A program made the position numbers and the translations under genes. A DNA stretch of 38,249 nt from Comamonadaceae bacterium (GTDB taxonomy: Bacteria; Pseudomonadota; Gammaproteobacteria; Burkholderiales; Burkholderiaceae_C): positions 1-38,249 of the forward strand of contig JAACZV010000029.1 of assembly GCA_009996515.1 (NCBI GenBank), read 5' to 3'. Every line of letters starts with the position of its first letter. Positions within the stretch are counted from its first letter, which is position 1. This document shows positions 25,092-38,249 of the stretch, piece by piece. The notes beneath the pieces were generated by a model. That model ran no database searches, had not been told where the DNA came from, and saw nothing but the letters and a program-made list of their open reading frames with translations.

Positions 25092-25139
25092 GGCCGCAAT
25101 CCTAAACTCGGCCTGTTACAGCGCCTGAAGTCACCCGCC

Positions 25140-26333
25140 ATGAAGCTCATCGATTCCATCCTGGCCGACGCGCCGGAGATCACGGCCATACGACGCGATC
25201 TGCACAAGCACCCCGAACTGTGCTTCCACGAGGAGCGCACCGCCGACGTCATCGCCAAGGCGCTGACCGACTGGGGCATTCCCGTGCACCGCGGCCTGGG
25301 CAAGACCGGCGTGGTGGGCATCGTCAAGAACGGCACGTCCAGCCGCGCCGTGGGCCTGCGCGCCGACATCGACGCGCTGCCCATGACCGAGCGCAACCAG
25401 TTCCCGCACGCCAGCGCCTACCTGGGCCGCATGCATGCCTGCGGCCATGACGGCCACACGGCCATGCTGCTGGCCGCGGCCAAGCACCTGGCGACGCACC
25501 GCAATTTCGACGGCACGGTCTACCTCGTCTTCCAGCCCGCAGAGGAAGGCGGCGGCGGCGCACGCGAGATGATCAAGGACGGCCTGTTCGACAAGTTCCC
25601 GATGGAGGCCATGTTCGGCGCCCACAACTGGCCCGGCATGAAGGCGGGCCAGTTCGCGGTGAAGACCGGCCCGGTGTTCGCGTCCAGCAACGAGTTCAAG
25701 ATCACCTTGCGCGGCAAGGGCTCGCACGCGGCCATGCCCCACCTGGGCGTGGACCCGGTGCCGGCGGCCTGCCAGCTGGTCACGGCCTTCCAGACCATCA
25801 TCAGCCGCAACAAGCGGCCCATAGACCCGGGCGTCATCTCGGTGACCATGATCCATGCCGGCGAGGCCACCAACGTGGTGCCGGACTCGGTCGTCATGGA
25901 GGGCACCGTGCGCACCTTCACGCTGGAGCTGCTGGACCTGCTCGAGCGCCGCATGAGGGACATGACGGAGCAACTGGCCGGCGCCTTCGAGCTGACCGCC
26001 GAGTTCGAGTTCCGCCGCAACTACCCGCCCACCATCAACCATCCCGCCGAGACCGACTTCGTGCGCCGCGTGCTGACCGACATGGTGGGCGCCGACAACG
26101 TGCAGGAGTTCGAGCCGACGATGGGCGCCGAGGACTTCAGCTACTACCTGCTGGACAAGCCCGGCTGCTATTTCCTGATCGGCAACGGCGACGGCGAGCA
26201 CCGCACCGGCGGCCACGGCCTGGGGCCGTGCACGCTGCACAACCCCAGCTACGACTTCAACGACGAGCTGATTCCGCTGGGGGGCTCCATGTGGGTACGC
26301 ATGGCCGAAACCTGGCTGAATACGCCGCGATGA
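25140..26333 (+). CDS. M20 family amidohydrolase (hippurate hydrolase / amidase type)
   Basis: The 397-residue metallohydrolase belongs to the M20D group that removes acyl groups from N-acyl amino acids. Metal-site motifs are present: MHACGHDGHTAM, then QPAEEGGGGA with the catalytic Glu pair, and a late metal-ligand His in GPCTLHNPSYDF. The dimerisation domain between them (KITLRGKGSHAAMPHLGVDP) carries the family His. There is no signal peptide, so it is cytoplasmic. The ATG at 25140 (MKLIDSILADAPEITAIRRD) is the family start; the longer open frame runs over the divergent gene. The exact acyl substrate cannot be read from sequence. A long inverted repeat follows its stop. Confidence 0.94.
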   Translation: MKLIDSILADAPEITAIRRDLHKHPELCFHEERTADVIAKALTDWGIPVHRGLGKTGVVGIVKNGTSSRAVGLRADIDALPMTERNQFPHASAYLGRMHACGHDGHTAMLLAAAKHLATHRNFDGTVYLVFQPAEEGGGGAREMIKDGLFDKFPMEAMFGAHNWPGMKAGQFAVKTGPVFASSNEFKITLRGKGSHAAMPHLGVDPVPAACQLVTAFQTIISRNKRPIDPGVISVTMIHAGEATNVVPDSVVMEGTVRTFTLELLDLLERRMRDMTEQLAGAFELTAEFEFRRNYPPTINHPAETDFVRRVLTDMVGADNVQEFEPTMGAEDFSYYLLDKPGCYFLIGNGDGEHRTGGHGLGPCTLHNPSYDFNDELIPLGGSMWVRMAETWLNTPR

Positions 26334-26337
26334 ACAC

Positions 26338-26419
26338 AAGGCAACCACAGAGGCACGGAGAAACAGAGAAACAGCCAACTTGGATTTCCTCTGTGCCTCT
26401 GTGCCTCTGTGGTTGCCTT
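26338..26419. repeat. 19-bp inverted-repeat element with CCTCTGTG tandem units
   Basis: AAGGCAACCACAGAGGCAC (26338-26356) is the exact reverse complement of GTGCCTCTGTGGTTGCCTT (26401-26419). The right side holds three head-to-tail CCTCTGTG copies (26388-26411); the left side has degenerate complementary units (CACAGAGG, CACGGAG, AAACAGAG). Its low GC sets it apart from the flanks. CACAGAGGCACAGAG-type sequences are, to my knowledge, dispersed in many bacterial genomes. It fills almost the whole gap between the amidohydrolase and DUF1415 genes and could fold into a long hairpin that stops or stabilises transcripts. Confidence 0.8.
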
Positions 26420-26431
26420 TCCTGAACCCTT

Positions 26432-26986
26432 ATGAACCACGAACAAGTCATCAACGACACCCGCGACTGGGTCGTCAAGGCCGTCATCGGCCTGAACCTC
26501 TGCCCCTTCGCTAAGGCCGTGCACGTCAACGAGCGCATCCGCTATGTCGTCAGCGACGCCACCGAGCCCGAGCAGCTGCTGAAGGACCTGGCCCGCGAAC
26601 TGCTGGCGCTGAACCGCGCCGACCCCGAGGCCGTCGACACGACGCTGGTCATCCATCCGCAGGTGCTGACCGACTTCCTGGACTTCAACGACTTCCTGGG
26701 CGCCGCCGACGCGCTGGTGGAGGAGCTCAAGCTGGACGGCATCCTGCAGATCGCCGACTTCCACCCCGACTACCAGTTCGACGGCAGCGAGCAAGACGAC
26801 ATCGCCAACTACAGCAACCGCTCGCCCTACCCCACGCTGCACCTGCTGCGCGAGGACAGCATCGCCCGCGCCGTCGAGTCCATGCCCGACACGGCCGCCA
26901 TCTACGAGAACAACCTGGCCACGCTGGAGCGTCTGGGCCACGAAGGCTGGGCCGAGCTGGGCCTGAAGAAGCCCGCTACTCCTTGA
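26432..26986 (+). CDS. DUF1415 family protein
   Basis: The 184-residue cytoplasmic protein matches DUF1415: WVVKAVIGLNLCPFAKAVHV near the N-terminus, LVIHPQVLTDFLDFNDFLGA in the middle and YPTLHLLREDSIARAVES near the C-terminus. A conserved Cys (NLCPFA) and His residues suggest a possible active or metal site, but no function is known for the family. The start follows the inverted-repeat element by 12 bases. Its last 11 bases overlap the end of the convergent unknown gene. Confidence 0.9.
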   Translation: MNHEQVINDTRDWVVKAVIGLNLCPFAKAVHVNERIRYVVSDATEPEQLLKDLARELLALNRADPEAVDTTLVIHPQVLTDFLDFNDFLGAADALVEELKLDGILQIADFHPDYQFDGSEQDDIANYSNRSPYPTLHLLREDSIARAVESMPDTAAIYENNLATLERLGHEGWAELGLKKPATP

Positions 26987-27329
26987 CCCAGGACAGCCCG
27001 CCGGCGCCCTTCCTGGGCGAGCCGGCGCGCGTGCGCAGCACCGCGTCGAAGCCGCTCTTGCCGCCGTTCCAGATCGCCGTCAGCAGGCCCATGACGTCCT
27101 CGCGCGTGTAGGCGTCCAGGTCGCCGCGGAACTGCTTGATCGCGGCGGCCAGCATCTCCCGCGGCAGCCCCGGGTGGGTGGCCAGCACGACGAACATCGC
27201 CGCGTGCAGGTCGGGCCAGCCGGCGCACAAGGCCTGGATGCGCTTGAGCGCCTCGGCCGGCGCGGCACGATGGCCCGGCAGCAGCCAGTGCAGCGGATCG
27301 GCATCCGCGTCGCGAGGAAGTTCGTCCAT
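26976..27329 (-). CDS. Hypothetical protein, 117 residues
   Basis: I do not recognise this family. The product is soluble and helical, starting MDELPRDADADPLHWLLPGH and containing AAAIKQFRGDLDAYTREDVM, with no membrane segment, signal peptide or Cys motif. A consensus AGGAGG lies eight bases before the ATG, and a plausible promoter lies 22-49 bases upstream, so it looks genuinely expressed. It converges with DUF1415, overlapping it by 11 bases, and is divergent from an orphan response regulator. Confidence 0.7.
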   Translation of the reverse strand: MDELPRDADADPLHWLLPGHRAAPAEALKRIQALCAGWPDLHAAMFVVLATHPGLPREMLAAAIKQFRGDLDAYTREDVMGLLTAIWNGGKSGFDAVLRTRAGSPRKGAGGLSWVKE

Positions 27330-27350
27330 CGTTGGCCTCCTGAACTTCAG

Positions 27351-27378
27351 ATTTCACACAACATGGCGCCAAAATCAA
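27351..27378 (-). promoter_or_regulatory. Predicted promoter of the 117-residue protein gene
   Basis: On the minus strand, TTGATT (27378-27373) is followed after 16 bases by TGAAAT (27356-27351). Each matches four of six sigma-70 consensus bases in the only AT-rich patch nearby. An AGGAGG ribosome site and ATG follow. Confidence 0.35.
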
Positions 27379-27391
27379 TCATTTATGGCGC
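27363..27391. promoter_or_regulatory. Direct repeat ATGGCGC spaced by 22 bp
   Basis: ATGGCGC occurs at 27363-27369 and 27385-27391, each followed closely by AAA. The 22-bp period is two helical turns, the usual spacing of tandem OmpR/PhoB-type sites. It lies about 100 bases upstream of the orphan OmpR-type regulator and over the promoter of the divergent gene, so it is a candidate operator. Confidence 0.35.
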
Positions 27392-27490
27392 AAAGGCCAC
27401 GTAAATCGACAACTTCATGTCAATTGAAAGCCTGCTGACGCCTCCGTCATGCGGCACACTCCTCGGTTGCTCTCGTGCCTACCGCCCGCC

Positions 27491-28180
27491 ATGCAGCCCA
27501 AGACCCTTGCCCTCATCGACGACGACGCAGAGTATTCGGAATTCCTGACCCAGTTCCTCCAGGAGCAGGGCATGGTCGTCAGTCGTTTCGACGACAGCAA
27601 CGCCCTGCTGGCCGCGCCGGATGCCTTCTCCTTCGACTTCTACCTGGTCGACCTGATGCTGCCCGGCGTCAACGGCGTGGAGCTGATCAAGATCCTGCGC
27701 CGCCGCACCGATGCCGGCGTGGTGGTCGTGTCGGGCCGCCTCGGCCCCGAGGTGTTCCGCGAGGTCATCACGGCCGGTGCCGACATGTACCTGGTCAAGC
27801 CGGTGCAGTTCGAGCAGGTGGCGCTGGCCATCGCCGCCGTGCAGCGCCGCGTCGCCAAGCCCTCGGCGGCCGACGCCGTCTGGAAGCTGGACCGCAGCAG
27901 CGGCGAACTGGTGGTGCCGGACGGCACCCGCATCCAGCTCAGCGAGGCCGACCGCCAGCTGCTGGAATGCTTCGCCCAGGCCGGCGGCGAGCCGGTCACG
28001 CGCGAGGCCTTGCTGAACAAGCTGGGCCGCGAGGTGGCCGAGGGCGAGACCGACGACGGCCTGTCGGCCACCATCTACCGGCTGCGCCGCCGCATCGAGC
28101 GCGCCACGCCCACGCTGGTGCCGCTGCAGAGCAAGTCGCGCGTCGGCTACGTGTTCCGCGCGCCGCTGCAACTGATCTGA
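27491..28180 (+). CDS. Orphan OmpR-family response regulator
   Basis: The 229-residue transcription factor has a receiver domain (about 1-120; acidic pocket DDD near residue 10, phospho-acceptor D54 in LVDLMLPG, K103 in LVKPVQ). A winged-helix DNA-binding domain follows (about 140-225; SEADRQLLECFAQAG, then YRLRRRIERATP and SRVGYVF). No histidine kinase is adjacent, so its partner must be elsewhere; the kinase cluster that begins 30 bases downstream is on the opposite strand. The ATG at 27491 is chosen over a longer frame to 27449 because it places the receiver at the usual distance from the start. Confidence 0.93.
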   Translation: MQPKTLALIDDDAEYSEFLTQFLQEQGMVVSRFDDSNALLAAPDAFSFDFYLVDLMLPGVNGVELIKILRRRTDAGVVVVSGRLGPEVFREVITAGADMYLVKPVQFEQVALAIAAVQRRVAKPSAADAVWKLDRSSGELVVPDGTRIQLSEADRQLLECFAQAGGEPVTREALLNKLGREVAEGETDDGLSATIYRLRRRIERATPTLVPLQSKSRVGYVFRAPLQLI

Positions 28181-28207
28181 GGCTGGCCGGCCCGGCGCCC
28201 GGCAGCC
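28181..28207. terminator. Hairpin between convergent regulator and cyclic-nucleotide protein genes
   Basis: GGCTGGCCGG right after the regulator's stop can pair with CCGGCAGCC, with one bulged base, around a short GC-rich loop. It fills the 30-base gap between two convergent stops and has no T-run. It would separate the regulator transcript from the long minus-strand operon. Confidence 0.4.
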
Positions 28208-28210
28208 GCC

Positions 28211-28849
28211 TCATGCGGCGGGCGAGGCGGCGGACGGGGCAGCAGGCGGCTGGCTGCGCTGCACGTCATGCATCAGCCGGGCCACGACCAGGCGCATGAC
28301 GTGGAAGCCGAGCTTGGGGTTTTGGTAGTAGAGCAGCGCCATTTCCTCGGCCGTGAGGCTGTAGACGACGCAGTCGCTGATCGCCTCCAGCGTCAGCGTG
28401 CGGTGGTTGTCGGGTGCGAACAGGCCGATCTCGCCAACCAGCGCGCCGGGCAGCAAGGTCTCGTCGTACTCGGCCAGGCGCAGCGCACCGGCCTCCAGGT
28501 AGAGCATCTCCGTCGCCACATCGCCCTTGCGCCACAGCACCGTGCCGGCCTTCACGCTGCGGCGGTGCATGTGCGGCAGCAGCCATTGCGCGACCGGGGT
28601 GTCGGCGCGGGCGTTCTCTATGGCCTTGACGAGCTTGCGCATCTGCAGCGTCTTCTTGACGTTGATGGGCACCAGCGCGCCGTACAGCAGCAGCGTCGGC
28701 AGGGCCGACTTCAGCGCGCCATAGGCGACCAGGCAGCAGCAGGCCGCCAGCGCCGCGACGCGCAGCGGCAGCATGCTCTTCATCCAGTAGCTGGCCAGCA
28801 TCAGCGCGGCGCCGGTCAGGCCAAGGACGGTGGCAAGGGTGTCGGTCAT
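28211..28849 (-). CDS. Three-helix membrane protein with cyclic-nucleotide-binding domain
   Basis: The 212-residue product has three closely spaced hydrophobic helices (about 5-23, 29-46 and 49-63) and no extracellular domain, then a cytoplasmic cNMP-binding domain (about 85-195). The phosphate-binding cassette reads VGEIGLFAPDNHRTLTLEA, with Gly139-Glu140 and Arg150 at the places that contact the cyclic nucleotide. There is no effector domain. The layout (three helices plus cNMP domain) is like that of animal Popeye-domain proteins; that is a likeness of plan only, not proven homology. The ATG overlaps the patatin stop as ATGA, so it is the last gene of the operon and a likely second receptor for the cyclase product. 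Confidence 0.88.
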   Translation of the reverse strand: MTDTLATVLGLTGAALMLASYWMKSMLPLRVAALAACCCLVAYGALKSALPTLLLYGALVPINVKKTLQMRKLVKAIENARADTPVAQWLLPHMHRRSVKAGTVLWRKGDVATEMLYLEAGALRLAEYDETLLPGALVGEIGLFAPDNHRTLTLEAISDCVVYSLTAEEMALLYYQNPKLGFHVMRLVVARLMHDVQRSQPPAAPSAASPAA

Positions 28850-30708
28850 GGGCGGCTGGGGTGAGTGGCTTGGGAAAGCGGCGCGAGGCCCCCGAGCAAG
28901 GCCCGGGCCTGCGGCCGCGCGAGCACGTCCTCGGCATGGGCCTGGCCCTGCTGGACGATGGCGTCGAAGCGCTGCCAGGCCAGCAGGCCCACGCGCTCCA
29001 GCGGCGGGTTGAAGTAGAGGTCGCAGGCCGCCTGCGCGGCGCGGCGGCGCGAGCTGCTGTAGAGGATGGTCACATTGAGCAGATAGGCCGGCAGCGTGGG
29101 TAACCGGTAGCGCCGCCGGCCGCGCGGGCGCAGCCGGTCGCGCAGCAGCGCCCAGGGGCCGGGCATTTCGTCAAAGTCCAGCTTGCGGGCCTTGTGCAGG
29201 CTCAGGTCGGCGCCGATGACGCAGCCGACGCCGCGCCGCGCCCGCATCACGTCGACGGGGAAGTTGTTGAAGCTGCCGCCGTCGCAGAGCAGGTCGCCGT
29301 CGACGACGACCGGCGGCAGTGCGCCGGGGATGGCCGTGCTGGCCCGCAGCGCGCGCTCCAGCGGGCCATGCGTGAGCAGCGCCTCGCCGGCCTGCGAGTA
29401 GTTGGTGGCGATGCAGTAGAAGGGCTTCCACAAGTCCTCGATGCCGGCCTGCGCGCCGACCAGCCGGCCCAGCGCGCCGTCCAGCGCGGCGCGCAGCCGC
29501 CGGCCGCGTATCAGCGAGATCAGCGGCAGCAGGTTGAAGTCGCCCGTGGGGTTGAGCCTGAAGGCTTCGCGGGCCACGGCCATGACGCGCTCCAGCGGCT
29601 GGTCGCAGGCCACCAGCGCGGCCATCACCGAGCCCATGCTGGTGCCGCCCACGCAGTCCACCTCCACGCCATGCCGCTGCAGCGCCTGCAGCAGGCCCAG
29701 GTGCGAGAAGCCGCGTGCGCCGCCGCCGGCCAGCACCAGGCCGACGGCGCGGCGCGCCTGCAGCCGCGCCAGCCGCGCCATGTCGCGGGCCAGGGCCGGC
29801 CGCACATGGAAATGCTCGGTCACCGGCCGGCGCGCCAGCCAGGCCGCCGTGCCGCGCGGCGCCGGCGCGTTTGCCGCGTGCAGCAGCACCAGGATCTCGG
29901 CCGACTCGGCCTGCGGCGGCCGCTCCACCAGGCATTGCGTCTCGCTGGCATGCACCGCCGGCGCGGCCGTCGCGTCGGCCAGCAGCAGCACCTCGTCGGC
30001 ATGGCGGCAGCAGCAGCGCGTCCACGGCGTCGGCGCGGCGTCGGCCAGCAGCAGCACGAAGTCGTGGGCGGACTCGGTCTCGTCCAGCCACAGCGACACC
30101 TCGCGGTAGTGCGCGGCGATGTCCTCGCCCACGGCGGCGCGCACCGCCGCGGCATCGACGACGCAGCAGCGGCCGAAGCGCCCCAGCTGCGCGGCCAGGT
30201 CGGCGGCGAAGCGGGGCAGGTCCACACCGGCGGTGACGGGCAGCAGCGTCTGCACGACCGGCGCGGCGAACGGCGCGACGGCATGCTCGGTCTGCAGCCG
30301 GTGCACGATCTGGCGCGTCAGCGCGACGCCCACGCCCGCATGGCGGGCGATGAGCTGCAGGAACTGCGCCTTGTCCAGCCGCACCAGCAGCGAGTCACGG
30401 ATGGCCACGACGGTGGCCGAGCGCGGCGCCTCCGTGTACAGGCTCATCTCGCCGATGACCTCGCCGCGGCCCAGCTCCCTGACCATGCGCGGCGCCTCGC
30501 CGTCCTGGCTCACGTAGACGCGCAGGCGGCCGCTGACCGACAGGTACATGGAGTCGCCCGCCTCGCCCTGGCGCATCAGCGTCTGCCCGCCGGCCACCTC
30601 CACCCAGGCCAGTTGCTCGCGCAGCAGCGCCAGCGTGGCCGCGTCCAGCTCGCCGAAGGCCCGGGCCAGCAGCTCGCCCAGCAGGCGGTCGTGGTAGCCG
30701 CCGCTCAT
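28846..30708 (-). CDS. Patatin-like phospholipase with N-terminal cyclic-nucleotide-binding domain
   Basis: The 620-residue product resembles the neuropathy target esterase branch. A cNMP domain occupies about residues 15-140, with the phosphate-binding cassette GEMSLYTEAPRSATV (Glu87, Arg96). A less conserved Rossmann-like middle (about 150-300) follows, then a patatin domain (about 320-500). The catalytic dyad is intact: oxyanion loop GGGARG, nucleophile Ser357 in GTSMG and Asp476 in DGG. There is no signal peptide or membrane helix, so it should act on the inner leaflet. Family members deacylate phospholipids or lysophospholipids, and cyclic-nucleotide control is expected but not shown. 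Both ends overlap neighbours as ATGA, directly after a nucleotidyl cyclase gene. Confidence 0.94.
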   Translation of the reverse strand: MSGGYHDRLLGELLARAFGELDAATLALLREQLAWVEVAGGQTLMRQGEAGDSMYLSVSGRLRVYVSQDGEAPRMVRELGRGEVIGEMSLYTEAPRSATVVAIRDSLLVRLDKAQFLQLIARHAGVGVALTRQIVHRLQTEHAVAPFAAPVVQTLLPVTAGVDLPRFAADLAAQLGRFGRCCVVDAAAVRAAVGEDIAAHYREVSLWLDETESAHDFVLLLADAAPTPWTRCCCRHADEVLLLADATAAPAVHASETQCLVERPPQAESAEILVLLHAANAPAPRGTAAWLARRPVTEHFHVRPALARDMARLARLQARRAVGLVLAGGGARGFSHLGLLQALQRHGVEVDCVGGTSMGSVMAALVACDQPLERVMAVAREAFRLNPTGDFNLLPLISLIRGRRLRAALDGALGRLVGAQAGIEDLWKPFYCIATNYSQAGEALLTHGPLERALRASTAIPGALPPVVVDGDLLCDGGSFNNFPVDVMRARRGVGCVIGADLSLHKARKLDFDEMPGPWALLRDRLRPRGRRRYRLPTLPAYLLNVTILYSSSRRRAAQAACDLYFNPPLERVGLLAWQRFDAIVQQGQAHAEDVLARPQARALLGGLAPLSQATHPSRP

Positions 30709-31748
30709 GGCAGCCGCAAGGCGAACACGTCCACCGCGCTCGTCTTGCCCTTGAACTGCACCGGCCCCAGCGGCTCGCAGCAGAGCGCGCCGGCCAGCTG
30801 GGCCTGGGTGGCGGCGTCCATCAGCACGGCGCGCTCGGCCAGCTTGGTGTGCGCCTCCAGCCGGGCCGCGACGTTGACCGTGTCGCCGATGCAGGTGTAG
30901 GTGGCGCGCTGGCGCGTGCCGGTATAGCCGGCCACCACGTCGCCGCTGGCGATGCCCACGCCGATGCGGATCTCCGGCCGGCCGCCGGCGCGCTGCTCCT
31001 GGCTGAACTGCGCCACCATCTCGATCATCTCGGCCGCCGCCAGCGCGGCGCAGCGGCCCGGCGCCTGCAGCGGCTGCGGCGCGCCGAAGATGGCCATCAG
31101 GCCGTCGCCAATCATCTGGTTGACGACGCCGCCATGGCCGTTGATGGCCGCGAACATCAGCGTGTAGTAGGTGTTCAGCAGCTCGATGATGTCCTCGGGC
31201 GGCTGCGACTCGGCCAGCGTCGTGAAGCCGCGGATGTCGCAGAACATCACCGTCGCCTGCACCTTGCGGCCGCCCAGCGCAAAGCCCTCGGCCTCCAGCT
31301 CCTCGGCCACCTCGCGGGTCGCAAAACGCCGCACCAGCTCGCGCTGGCGGTCGCGCAGCTGCTTGCGCTCCAGGCTGGCGTTGATGCGCGCCTTCAGCAG
31401 CACCAGGTTGACGGGCTTGTGCAGATAGTCCTCCGCACCCAGCTCGATGCAGCGCACGATGCTGTCCAGGCCCTCGACGGCCGAGGTCACGATGACCGGC
31501 AGCTCGCTGAGCTCGGGGCTGGCGCGCAGCTTCTCCAGCAGCGCGATGCCGTCCATGCCCGGCATGTGGATGTCCACCAGCAGCAGGTCGAAGGCCTCCT
31601 GCTGCACCCGCTCGAGCGCCGCCAGGCCGTCCTCGGCCATCTCGACCTGGTGGCCCAGCAGCTCCACATGCCGGGCCAGCAGCAGGCGGTTGACGCGGTT
31701 GTCCTCCACCAGCAGGATGCGCGCCCGCTTGGCCCGGCGGTCACGCAT
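30705..31748 (-). CDS. Response regulator with class III adenylate/guanylate cyclase domain
   Basis: A receiver (residues about 8-125; phospho-acceptor Asp59 in LLVDIHMPGMDG, Lys111 in HKPVN) is joined by a helical linker to a class III cyclase domain (about 160-345). Metal-binding aspartates are Asp171 (FCDIRGFTTLAE) and Asp215 (IGDGLMAIFG); transition-state residues Asn292 and Arg296 lie in VNVAAR. The purine-specifying Lys found in adenylate cyclases is Gln211 here (NQMIGDG), and the second specifying position is Thr285, as in class IIIb enzymes. The base preference (cAMP or cGMP) is therefore uncertain. Phosphorylation by the upstream kinases through the Hpt protein probably controls it. 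It overlaps Hpt by 8 bases and the patatin gene by ATGA. Confidence 0.94.
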   Translation of the reverse strand: MRDRRAKRARILLVEDNRVNRLLLARHVELLGHQVEMAEDGLAALERVQQEAFDLLLVDIHMPGMDGIALLEKLRASPELSELPVIVTSAVEGLDSIVRCIELGAEDYLHKPVNLVLLKARINASLERKQLRDRQRELVRRFATREVAEELEAEGFALGGRKVQATVMFCDIRGFTTLAESQPPEDIIELLNTYYTLMFAAINGHGGVVNQMIGDGLMAIFGAPQPLQAPGRCAALAAAEMIEMVAQFSQEQRAGGRPEIRIGVGIASGDVVAGYTGTRQRATYTCIGDTVNVAARLEAHTKLAERAVLMDAATQAQLAGALCCEPLGPVQFKGKTSAVDVFALRLP

Positions 31749-32076
31749 GGCGGCGCTCCCTCAGCGCGGCGGCGACGGCGTCGAACAGCGCCGCCAGCGT
31801 GTCGACGCGCGCCGGCGCGGCCGCGTCGGTCGGCGCCATCTGCTCCAGCTCGCGCGCGGCGTCGGCGAAGTCCCGGGCGCCGAAGGTGGCGCCGTTGCTC
31901 TTCAGCGAATGGGCCGCGCGGCGGAACGCCAGCGCGTCGCCGGCCGCCAGCGCCGCGCGCAGCGCCGCCAGGCCCTGCGGCGCGTCCTCCAGGAAGGAGG
32001 CGATCAGCTCGGGCATGAAGTCCGCCCCGGCGCTGTCCACCAGGGCCGCAAACACCTGTTCGTCGATCACCGCCAT
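31741..32076 (-). CDS. Free-standing Hpt (histidine phosphotransfer) protein
   Basis: The 111-residue product is a single Hpt four-helix bundle. The phospho-accepting histidine is His56 in RAAHSLKSNGATFGA, the standard Hpt motif. Free Hpt proteins carry phosphate from the receiver of a hybrid kinase to a separate response regulator. Its place, just after two hybrid kinases and overlapping a receiver-cyclase gene by 8 bases, fits that shuttle exactly. It is missing from the kinases themselves, which end in receivers without their own Hpt domain. The start MAVIDEQVFAALVDS is the first ATG after a 61-base gap. Confidence 0.95.
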   Translation of the reverse strand: MAVIDEQVFAALVDSAGADFMPELIASFLEDAPQGLAALRAALAAGDALAFRRAAHSLKSNGATFGARDFADAARELEQMAPTDAAAPARVDTLAALFDAVAAALRERRHA

Positions 32077-32137
32077 GGGGTTCTCCTTCGCACCGCCTCT
32101 TGCTGCACATCCGTCGGTGGCTGATCCCGGGCTGCCA

Positions 32138-38249
<6,112 letters not shown>

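Noticed and set aside
26388-26411. CRISPR-like tandem repeat
   Set aside because: The units are only 8 bases and are head to tail without spacers, inside a larger inverted repeat; no cas genes are nearby.

Overview
This window is very GC-rich DNA, densely packed with genes that often overlap at ATGA junctions. Several features point to a betaproteobacterium of the order Burkholderiales, probably near Roseateles, Rubrivivax or Leptothrix. These are the engB / diheme cytochrome c4 / resB / ccsA block, the DUF1631 and DUF1415 proteins, a fused indolepyruvate ferredoxin oxidoreductase and the style of the intergenic repeats. This placement is inference from gene content and base composition; there is no rRNA or tRNA here. 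I see no insertion sequence, phage, CRISPR array or rRNA/tRNA gene, and no gene-free stretch longer than about 160 bases.

Layout. 1-3570: a truncated TPR protein, a divergent DUF1631 protein and the GTPase EngB. 3641-7747: cytochrome c4, a clear intrinsic terminator, then resB and ccsA (System II cytochrome c maturation). 7763-12928: a GAF-GGDEF diguanylate cyclase behind an Lrp/AsnC regulator, divergent from a fused indolepyruvate ferredoxin oxidoreductase; a perfect 15-bp palindrome overlaps the regulator's likely promoter. 12942-13499: a DinB-family protein. 13589-17837: four overlapping light-related genes, namely a small DUF2256 protein, an iron-sulfur (6-4) photolyase/cryptochrome, a short photolyase without an N-terminal antenna domain but with a C-terminal extension, and a third photolyase/cryptochrome. 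17907-22690: a CHASE-PAS-GGDEF sensor, a periplasmic binding protein and an alpha/beta hydrolase. 22725-25091: a TonB-dependent receptor behind a small Cys/His-containing membrane protein. 25140-28180: an M20 amidohydrolase, a 19-bp inverted-repeat element, DUF1415, an unknown protein and an orphan OmpR-type regulator.

28211-38249, minus strand, is the most interesting region. It holds six abutting or closely spaced genes read from the right edge leftwards: a very large TPR-GAF-GAF-GAF hybrid histidine kinase (open at the edge), a membrane hybrid kinase with two receivers, a free Hpt protein, a response regulator fused to a class III nucleotidyl cyclase, a patatin phospholipase with an N-terminal cyclic-nucleotide-binding domain, and a three-helix membrane protein with a cyclic-nucleotide-binding domain. 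Read as a pathway, this is a complete chain: sensor kinases to Hpt to cyclase to cyclic nucleotide to a nucleotide-controlled lipase and a second nucleotide-binding membrane protein. The pathway reading is inference; the domains and the gene overlaps are visible in the sequence.
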